64,000 nucleotides of DNA from Linnemannia elongata (taxonomy: Eukaryota > Mortierellomycota > Mortierellomycetes > Mortierellales > Mortierellaceae). The notes under the pieces were generated by a model. That model did not search any database. It saw nothing but the letters and a program-made list of their open reading frames with translations, and was not told the origin of the DNA. The stretch lies in contig JAXBDG010000027.1 of NCBI GenBank assembly GCA_036320915.1, forward strand, positions 55,935 to 119,934, given 5' to 3'. Below are positions 10,176 through 20,270 of the stretch, piece by piece. Each line of letters opens with the position of its first letter. Position 1 is the stretch's first letter. The position numbers and the translations under genes were made by a program.

Positions 10176-11870
10176 ATGCAATCCAAGCAAGACAACATCC
10201 CATCTTTCTGGATTAATACAGCGGCGACCGCCAGACTTCAGAGAGACCAATGCATAGCTGTGGCCCTCTTGGTGACGGGCGACCATAGTAAACTCGATCC
10301 CACCACAGGCGATGCCGGCTGTCAGGTTCGCGCCGTCATTATCCTCATTCTCTACTACCGTCTTCGTCGGACTTTTGGTGAGACCGAATGGAGTGCTGCT
10401 GTTCTACTCTCTAAAGAATACCTCCTTAAAGTTCATCCCTGGGTCGTCGACGGCGGTGACGAGTTCGACAAACGACACACAAAGGACGAAATACAAGGTG
10501 CCCCCAGTCACTCCTACAGGCAGTTTAACGCCCTCGTCATTCGTATCCGCAAGAAGGTGGGCGAGCATCTGTTTGAACTACTGGGTCTGGCTTATTCGCT
10601 CTGGTCTGGTGGAATTGTGAGCACCGACGAGTTTTGGATCGATTTCCGGTACCGCAGTAACAACCTGTGGGGCTGCCATGAATTCAGAGTGCTTCGGGCG
10701 CGCTTGGCCAAGTTGTCATGTCATTCCATGATCGAGTTGGCGGCCGAGTTGCCGGCTAGCCGTAAGTGGGTTGAGATGCTCCACTATACAAAAGCCGTCA
10801 TCAAGAGCGGACCTGTCGACAGTGAGGAGGACGTCGAGGTGTTGTGTACCCAGGTCTCGTTCAGCGTTGCCTTGGCTCTCCTGTACCATCATAACATTCC
10901 CATCCTAGATGGCAACATCCGCATCCAACTTCATGTTCGTGACGACCGTGACCGTGACCGTGACCAGGACCAAGACCTTCATTTGCGTTTCGACCATCTG
11001 CATCTTATGGAGGGCGACGATGCTTCTGACAAGACTACTCTGGGGGACACGACCTACTCCTTTGGTATCGCGCGGGCCTTGCTCTACCTGCCCAACGAGA
11101 CGACTGGCACCTTTGAGCATGTCAAGAACCCTTCTGAGCAGCAAATGCTCGCACCCTGCTTTTTTTTGAAGTCATGGAGCACCTACCATGACCACAGATC
11201 GACCGCCGATGGAGAAAGCAGTGAGGACGATGACTTGTACTCTGCGGATCATGACCGGTACTATGAGGCACTCGCCAAGATGGACAAGCCATGGGCGATT
11301 GAAGTCATGGCTTCCAGTCACCCGCCATACACCCGACGCGCCAAGCATACCGATGTTGACATTGCCCTTGTGTATGAGCGAATCTTTGCGGATGAACCAC
11401 CACGAGCTCACAAAGAACTTCGATTCAATCGATACCGACTCGAGGGGCTGACCCTTTCCACCTTGGAAGCGAGCCAACAACACCGTCGACCCACCTTGGC
11501 GGAAAGACAAGTCTGTGCCAGGCGAGTAGCACACGTCCGTGGGTTGAAGGGCGAGTCTCAGTTTGTTCGCATGAGCGCACCTTCCAAAGAGTGCACATGG
11601 CGCACCACCCAGCGAATGGATTGGCAAGTAGTCCATGTCTATGCCGCGACCTATGAGTGGGTTCATGACCAGCTGCAACTACTCACTGCTCGGCATGCAA
11701 AAGCATCAGGTGCGATTATTGGCCGCTATGTCTTCGCTCTAGGCGCCGTAGGTGCGAGTCACGAGTCCAAAGAGACGGCAACCAAGTTGCACAACACCAA
11801 GAACGAAAAATCGCGCAGGAACAAGTACCTATCCGAGTATCCTCATAACCAGCCACTCCTTCACCGTTGA
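10176..11870 (+). CDS. Orphan 564-aa protein, single exon
   Basis: Long intron-free reading frame from ATG 10176 to TGA 11868-11870, preceded by a pyrimidine-rich 5' region. I recognise no family. Visible features are a hydrophobic segment VRAVIILILYYRL (about residues 51-63), another VALALLYHHNIPI near residue 237, an alternating Asp/Arg/Gln run DRDRDRDQDQD near residue 255, and an acidic patch SSEDDDLYSADHD near residue 350. The last 35 residues are Lys/Asn/Arg-rich. There is no signal peptide. The length and absence of stops make it a credible gene. It lies among relics of repeated gene families and transposons, so it may belong to a lineage-specific expanded family. Confidence 0.65.
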   Translation: MQSKQDNIPSFWINTAATARLQRDQCIAVALLVTGDHSKLDPTTGDAGCQVRAVIILILYYRLRRTFGETEWSAAVLLSKEYLLKVHPWVVDGGDEFDKRHTKDEIQGAPSHSYRQFNALVIRIRKKVGEHLFELLGLAYSLWSGGIVSTDEFWIDFRYRSNNLWGCHEFRVLRARLAKLSCHSMIELAAELPASRKWVEMLHYTKAVIKSGPVDSEEDVEVLCTQVSFSVALALLYHHNIPILDGNIRIQLHVRDDRDRDRDQDQDLHLRFDHLHLMEGDDASDKTTLGDTTYSFGIARALLYLPNETTGTFEHVKNPSEQQMLAPCFFLKSWSTYHDHRSTADGESSEDDDLYSADHDRYYEALAKMDKPWAIEVMASSHPPYTRRAKHTDVDIALVYERIFADEPPRAHKELRFNRYRLEGLTLSTLEASQQHRRPTLAERQVCARRVAHVRGLKGESQFVRMSAPSKECTWRTTQRMDWQVVHVYAATYEWVHDQLQLLTARHAKASGAIIGRYVFALGAVGASHESKETATKLHNTKNEKSRRNKYLSEYPHNQPLLHR

Positions 11871-12603
11871 TAAAATAAACTCCTTTTTTGTTCAAATACT
11901 AGCAAGTAACCCGCGGCTTGTGCTCACGGAGGGAGGTTAAAAAAAATAAAACAATGATATTGTCGTGATGGTATCTAGCAATATTTATTTTTCTCTTGTC
12001 CATTTCTTTCTCCATCCTCAGCATGTCTTTTCTTCTCTTCTCTTCTCTTCTCTTTCTTTTAGGATCAATCACAGTATTGTGCTGCAATTTGAACCTGCAG
12101 TACATGGGTGGTACTGTAATTTGATCGCACAGAACAATCCAGTACAGTTCAGTGCATGACTTCTATGCCGTGTAACATTCAGTACCATGTACAATATGAA
12201 TTCTACCCTGTGTAACCTATTAGGGCACCTAATACCAATTCTTACATCGTCAACTGACTACTTCCTGAAAAATTCTTTTCCTTCTCTTTTTCATCTCTTC
12301 TGCTTGTCAAGAGGAATTGGTGCCTTGATAAACAAATTAAAGTAGCAATAACAAGGTCAGCGCTTTCACCTTCGTTTATGATATGTGCATTTTTTTTTTG
12401 TTTGTAAATTATTTATTTGGTCGGGGGTGTGCGTCGCATAAAAAATTGCTTGACTACTCTACAAGCCTCAACCAATCCTTGGCTCATGCTATTACTCGAA
12501 TCACCTTGCTGCAAGAAGACAATAATAAGGGGTTAGTAAAAAGAGAATCCAATTCTCTAACAACGACTTTTTTTTTTTTTTTGGTGGCCGTGTACCATTA
12601 CTA
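11871..12603. other. AT-rich intergenic region
   Basis: It contains a TCTTC-rich tract near 12028-12058, a T17 run near 12568-12584, and several short GTAC-containing words between 12090 and 12200. No gene is seen. It leads directly into a Helitron relic. Confidence 0.4.
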
Positions 12604-13232
12604 CTAAAATAGGCTTACAAGACGCTTTTAATGCTGGAGATGTCAGTGCTGCCGCTGTGGGGAGAAAAGTTATTCTACCTTTATCTTATGTTGGTGGTCC
12701 TCGATTTATGCAGCAGTTGTACCAAGACGCAATAGCAATTGCATATGAAAAAATCTCTATGCCGGATTACTTCATCACCTTCACCTGTAATCCGAAATGA
12801 CCCGATATTTCCTTTGAGCTTTTCCCGAGCCAATCGGCTTCTGACCGGCGGGATTTAACCGCATGGGTGTTCCATATCAAGTTGAAGCAGCTCTTGGGCG
12901 ACTTGACAAAAAACAAGTTCTTTGGGGAAGTCATTGGTATGATTCATGTCATTGAATTTCAGAGGTGCGGCCTCCCCCACGCCCGTATTTTGCTCATCAT
13001 GGCTCCAGAACACACACCTCAAATGCCTTCGAACTACGACATATACATTTCTGCCGAGATTTCAAATCCAACTACTCATTTGACAGCATACGAAACAACC
13101 AAATGTACTATGATCCGAGGCCCATGTGGACCGTTTAGCGTGCACTCGCCATGCATGAAAAACGGTGTGTTTAAAAGAGTACCCGAAACCCTTCAACAAT
13201 CACACCACAAACGGACCGAGCAGATTTCCTGA
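12604..13232 (+). pseudogene. Helitron Rep (Helitron_like_N) relic
   Basis: The translated + strand reads as the core of a Helitron replication-initiator domain: LPLSYVGGPRFMQQLYQDA, then PDYFITFTCNPK, then HVIEFQRCGLPHARILLI, then MIRGPCGPF and SPCMKNG. These are well-known family segments, including an HVIEFQ..GLPHAH-like motif in which the final His is Arg here. A TGA at 12798-12800 replaces the Trp that normally follows CNPK. The frame otherwise stays open to TGA 13230-13232. No helicase domain follows and no Helitron ends were recognised. It is a dead fragment. Confidence 0.8.
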
Positions 13233-14428
13233 ATAAGTGTTGTATAAGTGCACAACATATGTGAGATGTTTATTAATTGCTAGTTGCAGCAGCTACATGT
13301 TTACTTACGTGAAAAGAGGTATGTATAAAGTAAAGACCGGTAGAAAATAAAGAGATACATTTCTGTCCAGCTTATTCCTATTTCCATCTTGCACAAATTT
13401 TTATTATTCCTTTATTCACTCGTATATCTATTTCTTGTTGAAACGACAAAGTGTATGATGGAGAGGAAGGGAAAAGGCTGTAGAGAACAGCAGCTCGCTC
13501 ACAAGATAAACATCGGACAGTGCCAAAAACGTCAATATCGCTGCAAAGAGAGTGATGAAATTGTTGTGTTTTCTAAAGCTAAGCAACCTAAATTTCAGTG
13601 CGCATTTTCAGGCCATACCATGTCACAGTACTGTTACACCTGCGTATCTTGTTCATGCTGCGCAACGATTTTCAGTTGTCTAGGGATAAATCAAAGAACG
13701 ATCAGACATGGTCCAGGGTAAAGCAGAATTCAAAAAAATAGTGTAAAAAATAAACACCCTAAGCGTTTTTTAAGAAGGGTGTGATGATTTCAGTTGTCAA
13801 AAGGGATATTTAAAGTCATTGCTCCTACCTGACTCTTATATGATATATAATCTAGAAACCTAGCTCCTCTAGTTGTATATATATACCTATAGCATAATAA
13901 TAATGATCTTCCTTGTTCCTGTCCCTGATTTCCTTATTCCTGCCTTTAACTATTGCAGCACACTCGAACATCCTATTATTGTTTTTGGGAGCGATCATTA
14001 GATCCAATACATAATCGCTAGTCTTAAATATATGGTGCTTGCCTTAGTTTAGTGTTGTTCCTTTGGCGCAATGCCTCAACATTCTTCTTTTTCATTCGAT
14101 CTCAGCATCGCCATTGCCTGGCATAAACCTTTTTTTGCCTTGTTTACCAAGAATACTTCGTACGCACCCTAGCTTAATGTGAGAGCGATCGTACCTTTCT
14201 TCGGCAGATCTGGGTAACATCGTAGGTACCGTGGTTCTAAAAAGTAAATGCCTACCAAAACAAATAACCTTTGAGTGATGGTACTCTTTTTAGGTGAGAA
14301 CATGGTCACGCACTGCGCAGATTTCTGGAGCGCAGCATATTTGCGCAGTGGACAAATGCATTGATTTGCATGCACTCGTTGTCTCATGGGAAAATGAGTG
14401 AATCCTCTTTCTCGCTCATTGTCTTTCA

Positions 14429-14479
<51 letters not shown>

Positions 14480-14514
14480 ACAAACACATCGTCCACATCA
14501 ACCAGAACAACAAC
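13233..14514. other. AT-rich intergenic region
   Basis: Low-complexity AT-rich DNA. An open stretch at 13389-13721 has no family resemblance or coding-like composition and is not called. The region ends in a CT microsatellite directly before the VOC gene. Confidence 0.4.
14431..14476. repeat. (CT)n microsatellite in the 5' leader of the VOC gene
   Basis: About 23 CT units lie 40-85 nt upstream of ATG 14515. Pyrimidine tracts are common in fungal promoters and leaders, so it may be in the transcribed leader. Confidence 0.85.
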
Positions 14515-14988
14515 ATGTCTGCTTCCGTCGCCCCCACGCCATCGGCTGTGCCAATCCTGCGCTTTGCCCGTCCCACTGCTTCCTTGTCCAACGTGCTCCA
14601 CTTCTATCAGACGGCACTAGGTCTTCACCTCATTGCCTCCTTCGACAACCACCGCGGCTTTGACGGCCGCATTCTCAGTCCGACTTCTGGCACTGACAGT
14701 GGAGCAGCACCCTGGCATCTCGAGTTCACCTACCAGCACCACCACGCGTCTGGCGAATTCCCGGTTGGGCTAGCCGAGGCAGAATTGTGCCATGCACCTA
14801 CACAGGACAACCTGCTGGTCCTTTATTTAAAGGATCGAGCCGAAGTTGAGGCGAGGAAAGCGCGGATGGAAGAGCATGGCTACCACGCCGTGAAGGCAAT
14901 AAATCCGTACTGGGATGATCATGGGTTCACGTTTGAGGATTCGGAGGGATGGAGAGTTGTACTTTGCTGGTTGGAGTGGACCAAATAA
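14515..14988 (+). CDS. VOC-superfamily (glyoxalase/dioxygenase-fold) protein
   Basis: 157-aa single-exon protein. The segments ILRFARPTASLSNVLHFYQ, ALGLHLIASFDNHRGFDG and WHLEFTYQHHHASG match the start of a vicinal-oxygen-chelate domain of the YycE-like/glyoxalase-bleomycin resistance type. It ends with NPYWDDHGFTFEDSEGW, the usual second half. VOC proteins bind a divalent metal through residues on paired beta-alpha-beta-beta-beta units; His/Glu candidates are present, but the substrate cannot be inferred. The start at 14515 (MSASVAP) follows AACAACATG. An in-frame start upstream at 14398 would translate the CT repeat and is less likely. Confidence 0.85.
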   Translation: MSASVAPTPSAVPILRFARPTASLSNVLHFYQTALGLHLIASFDNHRGFDGRILSPTSGTDSGAAPWHLEFTYQHHHASGEFPVGLAEAELCHAPTQDNLLVLYLKDRAEVEARKARMEEHGYHAVKAINPYWDDHGFTFEDSEGWRVVLCWLEWTK

Positions 14989-15929
14989 ACACCTGGCTAT
15001 ACATATACATTCAGTCGAGTTGGAGCAATGAGGATGTCATCCGGCCCTAGCCAGAAGGATTGTAGGTCCATTGGGTCAGGCTATGAGATGGACTGCTCAG
15101 GCAATTCCATATTCATCAGCAAGTGCGGCCGATAGGTCTTGCTGGGCGAAGCGTGCCAAAGAGAGGAACCCTGTACACCTGTCTGCTTTACAGGCTCACT
15201 TGGTTGCAGTCTACGAAGGACAACCTATTCGGAGAAAAACAGTGGCGGCAAAGAAGATAACGGGAGGAAGCAATGGTAGATAAAGAAAACAAGACAAAAG
15301 ATAAAACGGATGTCCTATTAGCACTCTAAGGCGCCCAGGTGAGGGTAACAATAATTATGCAGAAATACTGTGCCGTTGAAAAATATCTGTGGTATCTTCA
15401 ACTTGGCCCATGTGGTTCTTTGGCATAGCATGAGCAGCTCAATACCGAGATGATATAAACGAGTGATCTCTTAGCACTCTATGCACCCAGGTGAGGGAAA
15501 CGATAATATGTCGGAATACTGCGAAATGAAAACACAGTTCTTTGCCCAGGGTCTAAAAAAAAAAAGCACGGGAAGATCTATTGGGCATTTCACATCAAAT
15601 ATTTTATTTTGGCCACTAAACCCCGATTAGCCAGCTATTCAGACAATGTTTTTGTTCCACGCCCATGCAACCCCGCTCACAGCTGGATTAGTGGTTGTTT
15701 TTTTTTACATCATTTTGGCTGAAAGGCACAATAGTTATTTAATTATTATTTTTTTGTACAATTGTTTTCTCTTATATGCTCGTTTTTACGGGGAAGGATG
15801 CAATAGCATAGCTCAGCCACTCCCTTCTCCGCAATTAAATAGTCAGTTGTAGTCATCCTTAGTAAAACGACTTTTACCTTCCTACTCCTTCAGCTAGTCC
15901 CTGAATTTCATATCATAGCAATTTCATAT
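14989..15929. other. Intergenic region with an imperfect direct repeat
   Basis: Copies at about 15317-15377 and 15470-15530 share TTAGCACTCTA, CCCAGGTGAGGG and GGAATACTG-like words in the same order, about 153 bp apart. The remainder is AT-rich and no gene was recognised. Confidence 0.55.
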
Positions 15930-17489
15930 CTACATCCATGCGTTATAGCACTTAGACAGCGCCCGAGCTCCTTTCTTCTTGATCAAGTTGGATTTCAAGC
16001 CCAAAGTTGTCAGAGTTGCGTTGGTCTTGAGCGCCTCAGACAGCGCCACAGCTCCGCTGTCCCCGATCGAGTTGTTCATCAAGCACAATTGGACTAGGGC
16101 CGAGTTGGTCTTGAGTGTCTCAAACATCGCAACAGCTCCGTTGTCCCCGATCGAGTTGTCATCCAAGTACAACCTGGTGAGAGTCGAGTTGATCTTGAGT
16201 GCCTCAGACAGCGCAACAGCTCCGTTGTCCCCGATCGAGTTGTCATCCAAGTACAAAGTGGCTAGAGTTGAATTGGTCTTGAGTGCCTTAAACAGCGCAA
16301 CAGCTCCGTTGTCCCCGATCGAGTTCTTCACCAAAAACAAACTGACTAGGGTTGAGTTGGTCTTGAGTCCTTCAGACAGCGCAATAGCTCCATTGGGCCC
16401 GATCGAGTTGTAGTCCAAGTCCAACGTGGTGAGAGTTGAGTTGGTCTTGAGTGCCTCAGACAGGGCAACAGCTCCGTTGGGTCCAATCGAGTTGGTCCTC
16501 AAGTACATAAAGGCTAGGGTCGAGTTGGTCTTGAGTGCCTCAAACAGCGCAGCAGCTCCGTTGTCCCCGATCGAGTTGTAGTTCAAGTTCAGAAAGGTGA
16601 GTGTCGAGTTGGTCTTGAGTGCCTCAGAAAGCGCAACAGCTCCGTTGTCCCCGATCGAGTTGCCCGTCAAGTGTAAAGTGGTCAGAGTCGAGTTGGTCTT
16701 GAGTGCTTCAAACATCGCAACAGCTCCGTTGTCGCCGATCGAGTTGTCGTCCAAGGTCAGAAAGGTGAGAGTTGAGTTGGTCTTGAGTGCCTCAAACAGC
16801 GCAACAGCTCCGTTGTCCCCGATCGAGTTGTAGTTCAAGTTCAGAAAGGTGAGTGTCGAGTTGGTCTTGAGTGCCTCAGACAGCGCAACAGCTCCGTTGC
16901 CCACGATCGAGGTATCTTGCAAGCTCAAAGTGGTGAGAGTCGAGTTGGTCTTGAGTGCCTCAGACAGCGCAATAGCTCCGTTGTCTTCGATCGGGCTATT
17001 CATCAAGTCCAATATGACTAGAGTCGAGTTGGTCTTGAGTGCCTCAGACAATGCCTGAGCTCCGTTAGGTCCGATCAAGTTCCGGGACAGGTCTAAAGTG
17101 GTCAGGGTCGAGTTGGTCTTGAGTGCCTCAGACAGCGCAGCAGCTCCGTTGTCCCCGATCGAGTTCACCCTCAACCTCAAAGTGGTTAGGATCGAGTCGA
17201 CCATGACGTTGGAAATTACTTTATATCGTTCAGATGTGGATGATGGGTTGTCATAGGCAGAGCTCTGAATCGTCAGGTGTTGTATAAGGTGCTTGTTTCT
17301 CTCGATAGATTCCATGCTGGGGCCATGTTCCGACAACTCGATGGAGTTGTAGAGTGGCGGTGAAAATGAGTTGTTCCAATCCTGACTCACACGCGCACAA
17401 GATGCGAGGTCTTGAAGGCCAAGACGGCTGACAATCATTGAGCGAATCTCATATATATGGAGAGGATGTGTCCGGAACATCTTATTCAT
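15930..17489 (-). CDS. F-box-like protein with fifteen 28-residue leucine-rich repeats
   Basis: 519-aa protein if the start is taken at 17489 (MNKMFRTHPLHI). The start is chosen there because the F-box-like segment HPLHIYEIRSMIVSRLGLQDLAS begins just after it; an upstream in-frame extension to 17684 is hydrophobic and probably untranslated. The F-box-like region continues with CARVSQDWNNSFSPPLY. After a linker, fifteen ribonuclease-inhibitor-type LRRs of 28 residues follow, consensus L.L..NSIGDNGAVALSEALKTNSTLT, ending at the C-terminus. F-box proteins recruit targets to SCF ubiquitin ligases, and the LRRs would be the target-binding part. The repeats are almost identical at the DNA level (84-bp period), pointing to recent internal duplication or homogenisation. 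Confidence 0.85.
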   Translation of the reverse strand: MNKMFRTHPLHIYEIRSMIVSRLGLQDLASCARVSQDWNNSFSPPLYNSIELSEHGPSMESIERNKHLIQHLTIQSSAYDNPSSTSERYKVISNVMVDSILTTLRLRVNSIGDNGAAALSEALKTNSTLTTLDLSRNLIGPNGAQALSEALKTNSTLVILDLMNSPIEDNGAIALSEALKTNSTLTTLSLQDTSIVGNGAVALSEALKTNSTLTFLNLNYNSIGDNGAVALFEALKTNSTLTFLTLDDNSIGDNGAVAMFEALKTNSTLTTLHLTGNSIGDNGAVALSEALKTNSTLTFLNLNYNSIGDNGAAALFEALKTNSTLAFMYLRTNSIGPNGAVALSEALKTNSTLTTLDLDYNSIGPNGAIALSEGLKTNSTLVSLFLVKNSIGDNGAVALFKALKTNSTLATLYLDDNSIGDNGAVALSEALKINSTLTRLYLDDNSIGDNGAVAMFETLKTNSALVQLCLMNNSIGDSGAVALSEALKTNATLTTLGLKSNLIKKKGARALSKCYNAWM

Positions 17490-18903
17490 AAGGAGGATTG
17501 TAACAAGTGTGACGAGGATGAAGACGAGGACACTAATAATAAGGTTGCAGAAAGATACGATAACGATGTAGGAATGAGGAAAAGGAAAATGTAAAGAAAA
17601 AAGAACGAAATGATAAAGATGGTGGTGTGTAATAGGAGCAGAGCAAGAGGTTATGAACAAGAGAATAGACAGAAACAAGGGCAAGAGGGCGCGAGGGGTA
17701 CAAGGGTCGAGGAAGAAAAGCTAAAAACGGGTAGAGTTAATTATACAGAGAGGTGGGGTATTTATGCTAATGGACAGGGGCGTAGTGATGGAGGCATCGG
17801 AATGGTGGCAACGCATGAGGATGGTGGCAATGTATGGGAATGGTGGTAATGGTGGCAACGCATGAGAACGGTGGCAAGGCGTGAGACAGTCAGCAGTATT
17901 GTCACACTAGGATACATACTGTCACACAGTGATGTTTTATTACAAACAGCGAATAGGCCAGTGTGAGGGCGAGAAATTATAATGGGGGGAAAGAGGGTTG
18001 CTGCTCTGTCGAGGCATCCAACCTCAAAGCTAAAAAGACGTTAATCGATCACGGTTACACAAAGAAAATTTCAAGGGAACTTCAAGGGTACCGGTTGACC
18101 GATCACTCACAAACTGCTTTGACATCGTCCCTGATTTACCATTTTTGTCATTTGTCACTTCTCCCATCTCTGCTTTATCAACAGGAATAACTGGCTTTTG
18201 GCATCCAAGCGTTCATAGCGACTTTGCTTTTTGGTCCTTAAAAATCTCATGGCCACTACTTGACATCCTGTATCAAGAGTGCCTCCTTAGTCGTTGTTTG
18301 CAAATTTGTGGAAGCTCTGGCAAAGCAGCATCGGAAATGGCGGCGCTGGTACACAATGTTATACATCACGCATGGAGCTCAAGTCCAATTACAAAAGTTA
18401 TGGAGGCAAAATAGATTCTTTCCTGCTATTTATTCTAAGCTTCTAGTCCAACAAGGTACCTGTTGGGGCCATAACCGTTTGGGTCCTAGGAAGGAATCCC
18501 AAGGTTACCAATAAGATACTATTGACTCATTGAACGTCGGAGACCATGCCGCCGTTTGGAATGGCCTAGAAGTTACCGGTGCGGTCGCTCGAAGAAAGAC
18601 GCCGCTCTTTTGAGGTAATTTACAGACCGCCTCTCTCTCTGAGTATATAGACAGACGCCGCTCTCTTTGAGTTTATATACTGACGCCCTCCTCTTAGAGT
18701 TTGTTGCAGACGACTTTTCAGCAATGGTATACTGCGAGCGGTCGAGTAGTCTTGTACCTAAGAACGACCAATCGGAAGGGTAACCCCTCGCTGCTTGCTT
18801 CCACTATCTTCTGTGCCTTAGCTATATAAACCCCCTCCTCCCCCAACACGCTTTCATCAACATCATCGTCATCATCATCAAGCCACGCCAAGTTATCACC
18901 GAA
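17490..18903. other. Intergenic region with two small repeat zones and the promoter of the secreted protein gene
   Basis: At 17795-17885 a GGTGGCAAYGCATGRG-like unit repeats imperfectly. At 18595-18715 a roughly 45-bp unit containing GACGCCGCTCT and GAGT plus TATATA repeats about three times. The stretch 18000-18500 has fragments of open frame but no recognisable family. A TATATAAA box lies at 18823-18830. Confidence 0.5.
18823..18830 (+). promoter_or_regulatory. TATA box of the small secreted protein gene
   Basis: TATATAAA lies 74 nt upstream of ATG 18904. A C/T-rich and CATCATC-rich leader follows it, which fits a start of transcription near 18860. Confidence 0.65.
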
Positions 18904-19272
18904 ATGCACAACGCGCCTATCTTCATTCTTTTGTCCACACTCTGTGCCCAGCTCGCACTCGCAAGCAGCGGCCTTGCTAGAATCTACAACAACGATGGCT
19001 CCTTGACGCGTGTGCTTGTTGCAGGTAGCCAACAGAGAGTGTGTTATTGCCTCAAGAACACTCAGACGGGAACGATTCAAGCCTTCGATGGTGAGAATAA
19101 CATCAGACTGTTCACGTCGAATGACTGCACCGGCAGCTTCGGGGTCCTCGAAGACTCCGGCAAGATCAACAATGCTCAATGGGTCAACAGCCTCTCACTT
19201 GGTTGGCCAGGCATTCCTTCTGAAGGCCCAGATGGTTGCCCCAACCGATATGCTATCCCAGGAGATCAATAG
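18904..19272 (+). CDS. Small secreted cysteine-containing protein
   Basis: 122-aa single-exon protein. Residues 1-20 form a clear signal peptide (hydrophobic core IFILLSTLCAQLALA, likely cleavage near ASS). The mature part has four cysteines (CYC near 49-51, DC near 78, GC near 114) and no transmembrane segment. I do not recognise the family. A small size, secretion and few cysteines are typical of fungal small secreted proteins, whose roles range from cell-wall to host interaction; no role is assigned here. A TATA box and a leader precede it. Confidence 0.75.
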   Translation: MHNAPIFILLSTLCAQLALASSGLARIYNNDGSLTRVLVAGSQQRVCYCLKNTQTGTIQAFDGENNIRLFTSNDCTGSFGVLEDSGKINNAQWVNSLSLGWPGIPSEGPDGCPNRYAIPGDQ

Positions 19273-20270
19273 CAGGAATGGAATGTTGTCTCCGCGGTCC
19301 TAAAGATGCAAACGGTCTCTTTGTTTCCCAGGTGCAATCCATTGCCTGTGTAACAGTTTTGGAGCGTATTTTGTGTTTAATAAGGCGACTTTTTACATAC
19401 ACATTACTTTCGTGTACGTCATCCAATTTTTTTAAAAAATACGAGAGTTGTAACCAACCAATCGTATCGGCAAATGCATACAGAGATACCTTGATCAACC
19501 ATGATTGCGTGCTTTTATTCACGGGTGTTATCCTTTCAGAGAAACACATCTTGCTTGTATTTACAGCAATATCGACATTATGGATACAAGTGGTTTGAAC
19601 ATTGGCATTCCATGCGTTGCTCCAAGCCGTCATGGTTACAACGTAACATATATGCGTGAACATGCATGCTTCATTGTGTCCTTTTATTTTCTTTGAGGTA
19701 GTTTGTCGAGGAAAGAGAAAAAAAAATGGTTTTAGTTTGCATATGCTTGTTGGAGTGTGTGGAGTAGCCTGTTAACGACAGCGAACTTGCTGTTCTTGTA
19801 AGTATAAACAATTCTTATCGCGATCTGTTCTTATTTTTGATTTTACCTGAACATGCATCGTTTGACTCTACATCGTCACATTGGACGATAGGAATAGACA
19901 AGAGAAGGTTATAGAACTCTTCAAGGATAAAAAAGCGATGAGAGGATGCTCCCTCCCCCAAAACATAACAGTTCAGCCCTTGTTTTCTAATTATTTTTCA
20001 CATTAGGCCTTAAAGATCCCTCAGGGGAGCGAACGAGGCAGGAAGAACTGTGCAGAATCGACGTGTGTGTTGAGTAGGAAATTAGGTTCGGTTGCTGACT
20101 TGACTACATCTGGTATGAGAGCCATCGTTTGTGCGAAAAAACGGGTAAATAAAATTAACGTTTGCATGGGAATCCTACAGAAACGTGAGAATATGGAGCC
20201 GACTCCGAACGTGAATTCATCATTGCGGAAATACACATAATAGTCATGTGGGGCATTATTTTTAATAGGA
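19273..20270. other. Intergenic region between convergent genes
   Basis: This contains the 3' flanks of the secreted protein gene (+) and the beta-lactamase-like gene (-). No other gene or repeat was recognised. Confidence 0.4.

Noticed and set aside
13389..13721. A 110-codon open frame with several cysteines
   Set aside because: No recognisable domain, no promoter-like leader and AT-rich surroundings; too weak to call.
15979..17058. Several long open frames on the + strand opposite the LRR gene
   Set aside because: They are the complement of the 84-bp LRR repeat; the repeat keeps all frames open. The minus strand has the F-box and LRR signatures.
17963..18514. Short frames with some resemblance to a helix-turn-helix or transposase segment
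   Set aside because: No motif could be aligned with confidence to Tc1 or any other transposase.
18718..19179. A 153-codon open frame on the minus strand
   Set aside because: It lies opposite the secreted-protein gene, which has a signal peptide, TATA box and proper leader.
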